Shown here piece after piece: positions 11,365 to 21,533 of a stretch of DNA of 64,000 bases. The notes beneath the pieces were generated by a model, which did no database searches, was not told the origin of the DNA, and saw only the letters and a list, made by a program, of their open reading frames with translations. Position 1 is the first letter of the stretch; every line of letters starts with the position of its first letter. A program made the position numbers and the translations under genes. The DNA comes from Cinnamomum chago (taxonomy: Eukaryota > Streptophyta > Magnoliopsida > Laurales > Lauraceae): NCBI GenBank assembly GCA_038049695.1, contig CP142456.1, positions 66,119,922 through 66,183,921 on the forward strand. Direction: 5' to 3'.

Positions 11365-11962
11365 GGGTCTTAGTACAATTAATTGGGTTGATCGATCAAG
11401 TAGTAAAATTTTACTTAACTAGAACTAAATCTATTTATTAATTGGACTAGAGATGTCTAAACTTCAATTAAATGTAAAAGTTAAGGGCTAAAACAAAATT
11501 CCCAAAACAGCGAGGGGCTTTAAATGATTGACCAAAAGTCTGAAATATTTAAGTAGATTTTCCTTTTTTCAGTTCATGGGGTGTTTGGGATGGGGTTGCA
11601 TGGTTCAATTGGTCTACACCTAGAAGGCTGGAGCTCAAATTTGACCAGATCATTAAATGGGTCAGGCTCTCCAACCCCGCCTACTGACACTTTTTGGCCT
11701 GTTTTGAGCCATTTCCAGGTCCGTCCAGAGAGTGGGGTACTCAGGCCGAGGGGTTTATTGACTGGTCAAGTCAAAGTTTGGCCACAAACTTTCTTTCCAT
11801 TATTCCATAGCCATAACTTTACACTGCTCATGTTGATTCTCTCCTTTTTACAATCAGTGGGACAAATTCCATGGTTCCAGCTCCAACATCAGGTATGATC
11901 ATTTGAAACACAGACATATAGTTCCTTTTGATTTATTGTATAAATAAATAAATAGAACTGCA
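11365..11962. other. Non-coding stretch, nothing recognised
   Basis: One open frame at 11,581-11,898 has no domain that I recognise and ordinary non-coding composition. Nothing else can be supported. Confidence 0.5.
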
Positions 11963-12143
11963 AGGAAACCTTAGTTGGCTTAGGATGACAGTTTGCACCC
12001 GGAGGTTCGTAGGTTCGAAACTGCACTATCACGCTGGGACTACATGAGAGTTTATCCGGCTTTTCTCTGGACTCGAAGGGAATAATAATTCAGCTCAAAG
12101 GATTGGGAACCCTCCGATAGCTAAATAAATAAATAAATAAAAT
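11963..12143 (+). mobile_element. tRNA-derived SINE, second family, copy 1
   Basis: An A-box-like ACCTTAGTTGGC and a B box GGTTCGAAAC (12,012-12,021) are followed by a body ending in CCCTCCGATAGC and an AAATAAATAAAT tail. The same body, including TTTGCACCCGGAGGTT and CCTCCGATAGC, occurs on the minus strand at 53,027-53,200. Two independent copies with tails at the expected end support a SINE family. Confidence 0.75.
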
Positions 12144-12451
12144 ATTTTACATACGATTAATCTAATAGTTAAATTTGTTGTCATTTGGATAAAATTTACC
12201 TCTACATGGAGGAAACATTAGATTATGAATGTCATGGATCTAGAAAAAAATAACATATTGAGTTTTGAAATATTTAAGGGTCTAAAGTCCAAACTAACTA
12301 CTGGGCTTGAGAAAACTAACTTTTCAATGTCAACTAAATCGTAAAAAGCCCTTAATTTGTAGACTTTGTTTTCTATGTTTTCATACTGATGGGGCTGAAA
12401 TAACCACATGGCTTGACAAAACGTATACTCAGTAAATGTCACTTTATTTGT
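12144..12451. other. Non-coding stretch, nothing recognised
   Basis: AT-rich sequence between the SINE and the tandem repeat block. No supported feature. Confidence 0.5.
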
Positions 12452-12624
12452 TCAACAATGGCGGGGGAGAATTGATTCCACTGAAGGGTCAGCCAACTTC
12501 TAGATTATAAGACACTTCAAACGTGGTGGATGCACGTTCTCTCAACAATGGTGGGGGAGAATTGATTCCACTGAAGGGTCAGCCAACATCTAGATTATAA
12601 GACACTTCAAACATGGTGGATGCA

Positions 12625-12707
<83 letters not shown>

Positions 12708-12750
12708 ATCTAGATTATAAGACACTTCAAACATGGTGGATGCACGTTCT
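12452..12750. repeat. 90-bp tandem repeat split by a (CT)n microsatellite
   Basis: Two full 90-bp units start CAACAATGG at 12,452 and 12,542, then a (CT)n run spans about 12,630-12,703. The last roughly 48 bp of a third unit (CCAACATCTAGATTATAAGA and on) follows. The unit ends in GCACGTTCTCT, so the microsatellite probably grew from the CTCT at a unit junction. Confidence 0.9.
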
Positions 12751-13658
12751 TGCCCTCACCTACACTCTCAAAATAAAGAAGAGGTCAAGCACAAGGCGCT
12801 TTTGAAAGTGAACATTGAATAATGGAGAAGTTTTTAGGATGTAATGTTGTTTTCTTTTAATGTGATTCCAATCCATAGGAAATGTATATTTTTCAGACTT
12901 CAGATAGAAATATATATATATATACATATATATTTCGATTTCTACTTTTTTTTATTTGATGGTAACCTTTTTATTGCTATAGAGAAATTCCCGGTGTTGT
13001 ACAAATATATTTTCAAAAGACCGCTTGCCCATCTCCAAATAAGAAATAGCATGATGAGTAATCTAGGCTCTTTACACCCACTACTCCCCATGAATTGCCA
13101 ACAATATTATAAATATCATTATTGAATAAATCAGAGAATGGAGATAAAATTGAAATAACTTCAGATTTTATGTTTTGACTAAAATATTATGATGAAGGTA
13201 TTGTTGAAATAAAAAGTCAAAATATAGCAAAATCGGTTTAAAGTAATGATTTTAATATTGAGATTAAAAAGAATATAAAGGGCCCGAAAAAATAAAAATG
13301 TAAAGGGTAGTTTTGATATATTATTCTACATACATTGACTGAGTGGTAAAAATAATGTTAGTTTTTCCCAATGTTGGTAAATCTCAAATACATGAAATCC
13401 AATATATGGATTTCCATTCTTATAATGATGCATTTCTCATTTAGGAGGTATGTCAAAAATCCCATGAAAAACAACCCTTTTGATAGCCCATTTCTTGTTT
13501 GAGAACTTGCTTTATAAGAGATTCATTGACTATCATGTACAGTAGACTTGGAACTTAACCAGTTGGCTTGGGCTTTAGGCATCAAGCCACGATGTGGAGA
13601 CTAGTTGTTATCTATTTTCATAGAGCCGGCTTCTCCTACTCGAACTACTACTTCCTCG
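12751..13658. other. Non-coding stretch, nothing recognised
   Basis: AT-rich, with a short (TA)n run near 12,910. No domain-bearing frame. Confidence 0.55.
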
Positions 13659-13675
13659 ATTTAAAAAAGGGAAAT

Positions 13676-14088
13676 GATCGGGTGAGAACTGTTTTCACCC
13701 GATCCGTGCGAACTCAAATCTGAACTGTCGGATCGCGTATGAGATCCAACGGTCCGTGTCATTTATATAAAGCAGTCCAAAAAGGGCAAAAGCCCGCCAA
13801 ATCCCTGAAACTCTCCCGCTCCCAGGCCCTCCAAATCCCTCAACGAAAAAGGGGAAAAGGCTTTTCAATCGACCACTTCTCCTAGTTCCTCTTCTCGTTT
13901 CTTCTTTAACAAGGACAAGCAGTCTCCCCCATCATCTCCGGTCATCCTCGACGCCTCAGCTTCGACCAGACTCTTCCCCTTTTCTTTTCTTCTTAGACGA
14001 AAAAAGAGGGAAAAAGCTTGTCTGGTTCGACGATTGTTTTCTTCCCCTGCGCGGATTGTCGATGTCGTCCAAAGCCCTCCAAATCCCT
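13676..14088 (+). repeat. Left terminal inverted repeat of MULE-1
   Basis: Matches the right arm over about 410 bp with few differences by eye. It contains TTTATATAAA at 13,762-13,771, mirrored in the right arm near 25,378. This could be a TATA element inside the terminal repeat, as MuDR promoters lie in its termini. Confidence 0.85.
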
Positions 14089-14346
14089 TAATCGCTCCTG
14101 CTCCCAAGCCCTCCAAATCCCTCAACGAAAAATGAGAAAAACCTCTTCCTTCCCTAGTTTGACGGTCATCTTCTTCCCTTTCTCATTTCATCTTCGACAC
14201 TAGTCTTTGTCCCTAGATTTTCTCCACCGCAAGCCCCAAGGCTCCCGACCTCAGATCTGCCTCCTCTTCTCCGGGCGTCTTCGACTGTCGTCTTCTTCCC
14301 CCTCAGATCTGCTCTTCTGTAAGTCCAAACTCAGATCTGGCGAGCT

Positions 14347-15348
14347 TGAAAATCCTAAAACTTGCGTTAACACAGGCAGACGTCCCAATAAAACGATCTC
14401 AGACGAATATCAAGTAAACGTGATTAAACTAATAATTAAACCTAGTCCAGATTAATCAATCAAACCACAACAGAGAAGGACACACGGATTTATACGTGGA
14501 AAACCCTACTCAGAAAAAAACCACGGGCGTTACCGTTGAGGCCAATAGACAACCAAGCACTATGTAAAACTTGAAGATTACAAGACACTTACAACCCTTC
14601 CCAGTTGTTGACTCAACCTAAGGACTGCTTCAGATCTTGTTGATTGCTCGTCACGAATCTTCACCGTGCTTGAACAAAGGAGTCTTCAAGAAGAGCGATG
14701 AAATCAAACCAAGACTTGAATCATCAGCGCAACAGCAGAATAGATAGCCTTGGGGCAAAACAATGGATCTCTCAAACTCTCTTACACATAGATTTCTTCT
14801 AATTCAGAGTGGGTGTTTAGAGGAGAGATGAAGAGCCGATATATAGGAGATATTTCGTGTATCAAAAGCTTCTTCAAACAGGTAACTTCCTCAAGGAAAT
14901 TAGTCAGAGAAGTTCGTCCAGATTTAGAATTCCTAGGTTCGCTCGAGCGGACATGGGGTTCGCTCGAGCGAACTGCTCTCTGGAAACAGACGTTCAGCGT
15001 ATTACTTCATGGCTCGAGCGAAGGTAGAAATGCGGTCGAGCGAACAACTCTCTGTGAGGGGTTCGCTCGAGCGATCATCGAGCGAACCACTTTCTGTCTT
15101 CAAATGCTTCATTCCAGAACCTAGAAGGGTCGAGCGCACGCATTGATGGGTCGAGCGAACTAGATTCTGTTTGGTCCGCTCGAGTGAAGGAAGATTCGCT
15201 CGAGCGACCATTGTAAACCTTCAGAATCCGGACTCTTTGGAAATCTCTCGATTTGAAACTCTGACAATCCTTTCCTAAACTCAATACATGATTAAAGAAT
15301 CCCAATTTTGTACAATAACCTATGAATTAGCCAACAAAAATCTTTACA
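14347..15348 (-). repeat. 3' LTR of the Copia element
   Basis: Direct partner of 17,618-18,620. Around 14,935-15,215 it carries roughly ten copies of a TCGAGCGAA-type motif, several as the full palindrome TTCGCTCGAGCGAA. Confidence 0.9.
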
Positions 15349-15762
15349 ATCTCCTCCTTTGGCAATTCATGGACAAAACCCCTATTACATTAAAAATCTA
15401 CCCATCATTACAGCTCAAACTAAAATCATGGCCAATCTTTGGAGTACCTGCAGAGACTTTCACTTAAAGATCAAGTGACTAATATCACAAAAAATAGAAA
15501 GCCATCACTCCCCCTTTTTGTTCAGAAATTGACAAAGAGAAACAAGAGAAGAATAAATCCAAGATAAGCATAAGTGAAAGACAAGAGTGATATAAGACTA
15601 AAGCAAAGGTTAGTAACATCAGGACAAATTAGCAAAATCTAACAGATGATACCAAAACAGCAAATGCGAGTAAATAGTCCAAAAGCAACCAACAACAAGC
15701 ATAAGTAAAAACATCAAATAACAATTGATAAACGAGATGAGAGAGTCAACAACAATGTGAAG

Positions 15763-16759
15763 TCATTGCGGTCCTTGTCCCATATCAGCCAAGAGCTCCG
15801 TAAGTGCAGCATTGACTTGAGTAAAACCCAGATCAACCCGCGTAGATAGATCCTGAACCTGAGTAGCAAGTTGATCAAAACAGTCGTACAACCCTTGATG
15901 CTCCCCCTGTCCATGTGCAACACCAACTTCTTCATCTTGGTTTCCTTCATCAGCGCGGGGTGCAGGAGGTATGTGTGCAGAGGACTGAGCAATAGTGCGG
16001 GAGATGATAGGATTCTTAACTTTGACGAAAGGCTCATTTTGCCGGACAGGAATCTCCTTGAAAGCCAGGAATTCAGTGATGAAAACACCAAATGGTAAGA
16101 GAGAATTCCTTTTGGCCGTTAAAGTACAGACAAGAATATGCAGAATCACTAACGGAATGTTTACTCTCTTGACAGTGCCGATACAGTAAAGTAGATAACC
16201 ATTCTTTTGTGCTACATTAGATGTATGACCTCGCGGTTCCAAATTATGGCACACAAACCGGTTGAGAAACCGGTATTCAGCAGTGAGATTTTTATGTATT
16301 ATGATACCACCCGGCCAATGAGTAGGAACACCGCAGATGGTAGTAGCCACTAAATCATAATCAATAGGCTCTAGGAATTCATTAGGAATGGGGTAATCAA
16401 CATTCTCTTCCTCAGGAATATTTATGAATTCAGCGATATCAGACACCGAGATAGTAACCCATTTTCCTTTCACAAATGACTTTACCGAGCCAGATTCTAG
16501 AACCTCTAGATTACAATAAAATTCCCTAACCAAGTCCACATGAATTTTCTTGGAGTCAAACTTCATGAGTGGATACCAATCCCGATTTGCCAAACTTAGG
16601 ATTTGTATGTAACTCCTCTGCCACTTCCCTCTCTGATTCAATATTTCAAGTGGCAAACTGTTCATAATATTGAGTGGATTTCCCTAATGTAGGGAATCGA
16701 GTATGATCAAACGAAGAAGAGGATGAAGCCTTAGCAAGAGGTCTCTTCTTTGGAGCCAT
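15763..16759 (-). pseudogene. 'Putative plant transposon protein' gene of the Copia element
   Basis: The main frame (16,665-15,763, 300 residues) fits the plant 'putative plant transposon protein' domain: a W-Y-P-L segment, DLVREFYCNL, FVKGKWVTISVSDIAEFINI, then a Trp/His-containing middle (THWPGGIIIHKNLTAEYR), LLYCIGTVKRVNIPLVILHI and LLPFGVFITEF. The C-terminus is low complexity followed by a short heptad-like helix. A better N-terminus lies upstream in another frame: an ATG at 16,759 opens MAPKKRPLAKASSSSSFDHT, the usual start of this family, but hits a TGA at about 16,648. So the gene has a stop and a frame change near its start. No enzymatic role is known for the family. Confidence 0.75.
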
Positions 16760-17455
16760 AGAAATATCTGTCAGTGAAATCAAGGGACCTAGTCAGCGAC
16801 CATTCCCTGCAAAGAAAAAATGGGTATATCCACCCAACACCAACCATTCATAACAGCATTCCTCCATCCACAGTCAAACAAATTTCCAATGCAACTCCAC
16901 ATCCACTGACAAATGCAATCTCTAATGTAGTAACACAAAACCAGCAGAAAAGGGGTTCCACAATCACATATCTCCACCAAAGACAACAATTGCTTATGTA
17001 ACAATTCTCCATTCCCATTCAACTATGAAACAAGAAATCCATTTTCAAATCTCCTCCATACACAACATCATAGCCACATAAGTGAAAACCTCATTCATAT
17101 TCATCCAAGGACAACTTCATCCATAGAAAAAGAACAAAAGACCACCAAACACATATACTATGAAGAAGATGAAAATGAGCAATTTTCAATAAATGTCTAT
17201 GACAAACAAAAAAATTTTAAAAAAATTCCTTAGAAATCAATCCAATGTGAGAAGTGTATGTATGCAAAGAATGAATAACTGAGATGGACAACAAAAATGA
17301 AGGAATGTGCAAATGGGGATGAAAAACTCTAACTAAAAGGAAGAATGAAAAATGCTCAATAGGCTCATAAAATGGAAAAAGATGCATATAAATGGAAATA
17401 GAAGACAAAATAGAAGATTTGATGAAGGAAAAAGGTAAGAAAATACATTCTTCGT

Positions 17456-17617
17456 GATAGAGAACACTTGACAAAATTTGACTTCAAGAGTGACGAAGGA
17501 ATCTTCATCGGTTACTCATTGACAAGTAAAGCTTATCGAGTCTTTCATCTAAAGAATTCTACAGTCATGGAGTCCATTAATGTTGTTGTAGATGATGCAG
17601 GAATCTCTGATACCAAT
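17456..17617 (+). pseudogene. Antisense fragment of Copia integrase C-terminal region
   Basis: The plus-strand frame reads DREHLTKFDFKSDEGIFIGY and then SKAYRVFHLKN, the conserved stretch after the Copia integrase core. It ends at a TGA that overlaps the first bases of the LTR at 17,618. It is antisense to the element's own orientation and overlaps the primer-binding site. It is too short to act and is best read as a captured or rearranged piece of an autonomous relative. Confidence 0.75.
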
Positions 17618-18620
17618 TGAAAATACTAAAACTTGCCTTAACACAGGCAGATGTCCCAATAAAACGATCTCAGACGAATATCCAGTAAACGTGATTAAAC
17701 TAATAATTAAACCTAGTCCAGATTAATCAATCATACCACAAGAGAGAAGGACACACGGATTTATACATGGAAAACCCTACTCAGGAAAAAACCACGGGTC
17801 TTACCGTCTAGGCCAACAGACAACCAAGCACTATGTAAAACTTGAAGATTACAAGACACTTACAACCCTTCCCAGTTGTTAACTCAACTTAAGGACTGCT
17901 TCAGATCTTGTTGACTGCTCGTCACGAATCTTCACCGTGCTTGAACAAAGGAGTCTTCAAGAAGAGCGACGAAATCAGACCAAGACTTGAATAATCAACG
18001 CAACAACAGAATATATAGCCTTGGGGCAAAACAATGGATCTCTCAAACCCTCTCACACATAGATTTCTTCTAATTCAAAGTGGGTGTTGAGAGGAGAGAT
18101 GAAGAGCCTATATATATGAGATATTTCGTGTATCAAAGGCTTCTTCAAACATGTAACTTCCTTCAAGAAAATTAGTAAGAGAAGTTCGTCCAGATGTAGA
18201 ATTCCTAGGTTCGCTCGAGCTGACATGTGGTTCGCTCGAGCGAACTGCTCTCTGAAAACAGACGTTCAGCGCATTGCGTCATGGGTCGAGCGAAGGCAGA
18301 AGTATGGTCGAGCGAACAACTCTCTGTGAGGGGTTCGCTCGAACGATCATCGAGCGAACCACTTTCTGTCTTCAAATGCTTCATTCCAGAACCTGGAAGG
18401 GTCGAGCGCACGCATTGACGGGTCGAGCGAACTAGATTCTGTTTGGTCCGCTCGAGCGAAGGAGGGTTCGCCCAAGCGACCATTGTAAACCTTCAGAATC
18501 CAGACTCTTTAGAAATCTTTCTATTTGAAACTCTGGCAGTCATTTCCTAAACTCAATACATGATTAAAGAATCTCAGTTTTGTCCAATAACCTATGAATT
18601 AGCCAACAAAAATCTTTACA
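17618..18620 (-). repeat. 5' LTR of the Copia element
   Basis: Same structure and the same palindrome cluster (about 18,208-18,480) as the other LTR. The primer-binding site is immediately inside. Confidence 0.9.
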
Positions 18621-19206
18621 GAGCTCGAATCCTCTCCACCTCGTTTTCTACTTGGAAAAGTAAATCATCTCTTTCTCTGTTAATGTGATCTTTTTTACTC
18701 TTTGATTTCAGAACCGTGGGTATGAGTTGATGAAGTGGGAAGATGATCACCCATATTAGGTAAGGAACACCCATCCATAGATCATGCTGATTGGTAGCAA
18801 ATGAATGAAAGCTGAAACTAAATAATGGCTAGCAGTCCATAATTGCTTTGAATTTGTAGGCTACAATGTGTAGTTGGTGTGAAGTTGCAATTTTTGAATG
18901 GTGGCTTGTTCAATGGATGGTGAATCAACTGGACAGACAGTTCTTGCGCTAGATGAACTAAATTGAATTCTTGTTTGTGGGATTGAATGTGCACTGATGA
19001 AGACAATATAAGCATTATCATTTTCTTTTATTTTTTCAAAAACCTTGATTGAGTGTTATTTTACAATCCCAAATAAAAAATCTGGTGATTATTTCCATCT
19101 GATTTTTTTAAAATCATATAGAATTTTTTAATTACTTGTCTGAATCCTGATTATTTTTATTTAGTAGCTTTCTCCCGAGTTCAACTTAATGCAAACAAGC
19201 GTAGCC

Positions 19207-19687
19207 ATGTCATCGTCAAATTCTAATTCCAATCAATGGGTGCCAAAGTGCTCATGTGGTGATATGATTTGTTTGACCTCTCATACAATGTCTAATCCAA
19301 ATAGAAAGTTTTGAAGATGTCCTAACTGGAAAGTAAGTGTTTCATATGCATTTTTTTAGCAATAATGCTATGATGTACTGATTAGAGATCATTTTTGTTG
19401 TTTTGTTTTTTATTTTTATTTTTATTTTTTTGCAGCATGAATATGGTTGCGTAAGCTTCAAATGGAAAGATGAAATTGACAATGAAAAGAATCTAGCATG
19501 TATGATTGAAGATATGAAAAAGATGATTGGTAGTATGATGGATAGGCAGAATGAGATTTTATGGGCAGCAGTTGAAGATATAAAACATGTATTCGAAGAA
19601 AGGAAGAAATCAAATAAAGGAATTTGCTTAGTGATGTTTTTGTGTTGTCTTAGGAGTGTAATTTGCATGTTGAAAATATTATGTTAA
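19207..19687 (+). pseudogene. GRF-type zinc finger protein carried by MULE-1 (two exons, one stop)
   Basis: Exon 1 (19,207-19,332) encodes CSCGDMICLTSHTMSNPNRK and, after an in-frame TGA where the family has an aromatic residue, RCPNWK. It ends at a consensus GTAAGTG donor. Exon 2 starts after TTTGCAG at 19,436 with HEYGCVSFKWKDEID and keeps the frame. Together these give the CxC, C and C ligands and W-DE tail of a GRF zinc finger. A charged helix follows, then a hydrophobic C-terminal segment (ICLVMFLCCLRSVICML) that could be a membrane anchor. Small plant GRF proteins of this build are common near transposons. The gene converges on the transposase. Apart from the single stop it is intact, so the break may be recent. 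Confidence 0.72.
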
Positions 19688-20335
19688 AATATGTCTTTAA
19701 GAAGTGGAGGAAAGAAGTGTTGAATGGATGCTGTATATGTTGACAAAATTTAATGTTGTATATGTTGACAAAATTTAATCCAATGGATGTTAGCCCAAGC
19801 ATATATATGGTTATCCTCTCATGTTTATTGATCTCTCTTGATTTTTGACATTGTAAGTCACATTGGGTGCTATTTCAGAAAAATACATGTTACACTACAA
19901 TATGAATGAACACCACCTTTTAGACAATCAACACTACAATGGACTCAATGAACACCACCTGCACCAAAATATTCAAAACTAAATCTGATTGTACTCAATG
20001 AAGAAAACTGAGACCACAAAATTCATAATGGGTTTCTGTATTGAATTAGAACTTCTACAGGGCCCTTTCTCGAAAGTTAGGAACGCAGATGTCAGAAGAA
20101 TTATTCAAGAACTATTAGAATCAGATTTACTACAGCTTCTGACTAGAACCAATCTGGTTGCCTGTAATTGTTGTTGTTGCATGTAACTCAGTTCCAAGTG
20201 GATGGACCCCTGTAAAAAAGGACTTTGTTTGCCAAGTATATATGATTATCTAAAACCTGCATTCAGTAAAAGAGTATTGTTGTTTGGATCCATGGTAAAT
20301 CTTATTGGCACAACATTTCCACAAATGTGTTCTAC

Positions 20336-20735
20336 CTTGCTGAGTACCCCTGTTTAGGGAATTTTTTAGCCCACTTCCCGAGGGATTTTTTGGCTGAAAT
20401 TTGGGGCTTTTTAAGTCCATATATTGAACTTAAAATCTGCTAATTCTCAGTTAATTACGACCACGTTTGCTATGTTTTTGCTATGTTTTAAACCCGGGCA
20501 CTTTTTTCAACTCGGTTAAGAAAATCTGCACAAACCTTGTTGAGTACCCCTGTTTAGGAAATTTTTTAGCCCACTTCTCGAGGGATTTTTTGGTTGTAAT
20601 TCGAGGCTTTCCAAGTCCATATATTGAACTTAAAATCTGCTAATTTTCAATTAATTACGACCAGGTTTGCCATATTTTAAACTCAGACACTTTCTCAACT
20701 CGGTTAACACAAATGGACTCAATGAACACCACCTG
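20336..20735. repeat. 200-bp tandem duplication
   Basis: Two copies start CTTGCTGAGTACCCCTGTTT at 20,336 and CTTGTTGAGTACCCC at 20,536, with about 10% differences by eye. Nearby, a 40-bp phrase with ACTCAATGAACACCACCTGC also occurs twice (19,940 and 20,714), as does a phrase with AACAACCTGTGGAGCACC (21,028 and 21,297). Confidence 0.85.
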
Positions 20736-21533
20736 CAGCAAAATATTCAAAACCTGGATATCATAACATCACCTTCCTGGATATTGGAAGATCATAGTTG
20801 AAATAAACTCTCAAAATATCAGGTGACCATTCGAGCCAAAACACAGCTTAAGAATTCCATGCATGTGTTTGGGTTCTATTGTGAAGGTATATATGGGGAG
20901 GCATAAAACACCCAGACACAGGCATGGAATTTATGGGGATGGGAATTGGGAAGGCATCCTATAAACAAAATTTTGGAACACCCAAACACAGGCAAGTCAT
21001 ATATGAAAGTCAAAATTGACAACATCAAAACAACCTGTGGAGCACCTCAAAATTACAAATCAAAACGAATGACCATAATACATATATGAAATCTGAAATC
21101 TGATGCCACCAATTGAACCACTGCCAGCTACAACAACATAAACAATTCCACCCAAAGCATTTAATCAAACACCACGCATTCAAACACACCTCTTTCATTC
21201 GAAACAAATGACCATAATACATTATAAAGTCCAACATCAAAACAACCTGTGGAGTCATATGAAACTACAAAAGTCCAACATATTGACAACATCAAAACAA
21301 CCTGTGGAGCACCTCAAAATCAAAAATAAAAAATGAACCAACAACCATCACAATTGAAATCTGATGCCACCAATTGATATGTTTGCCAGCTACGACAACA
21401 TAAACCTGTGGTGCACATCTTCATTTGAAGCCTACAAAATAAAATTGAAAAATCATTAATATTCATATAAATTGAAATATGTGTAAGTGAATTACATAAA
21501 TAAAATATCTCTTTTTACAACGAATCTGCATAC

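Larger units (their letters stand above)
14347..18620 (-). mobile_element. Complete non-autonomous Copia element (SIRE-like), inserted in MULE-1
   Basis: Two direct LTRs of about 1,002 and 1,003 bp (14,347-15,348 and 17,618-18,620) start TGAAAAT and end TTTACA. GAGCT flanks both sides (14,342-14,346 and 18,621-18,625), a perfect 5-bp target duplication. On the minus strand, TGGTATCAGAG (17,605-17,615) lies 2 bp from the right LTR, a tRNA-iMet primer site. CCAAAGGAGGAGAT abuts the left LTR, a polypurine tract, so the element runs on the minus strand. The interior has no complete gag-pol. It encodes one 'putative plant transposon protein' gene and an antisense scrap of Copia integrase. LTRs differ by a few percent by eye, so the insertion is moderately old. 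Confidence 0.92.

Noticed and set aside
12620..12805. Open frame with a long Leu-Ser run
   Set aside because: Pure translation of the (CT)n microsatellite and flanking repeat.
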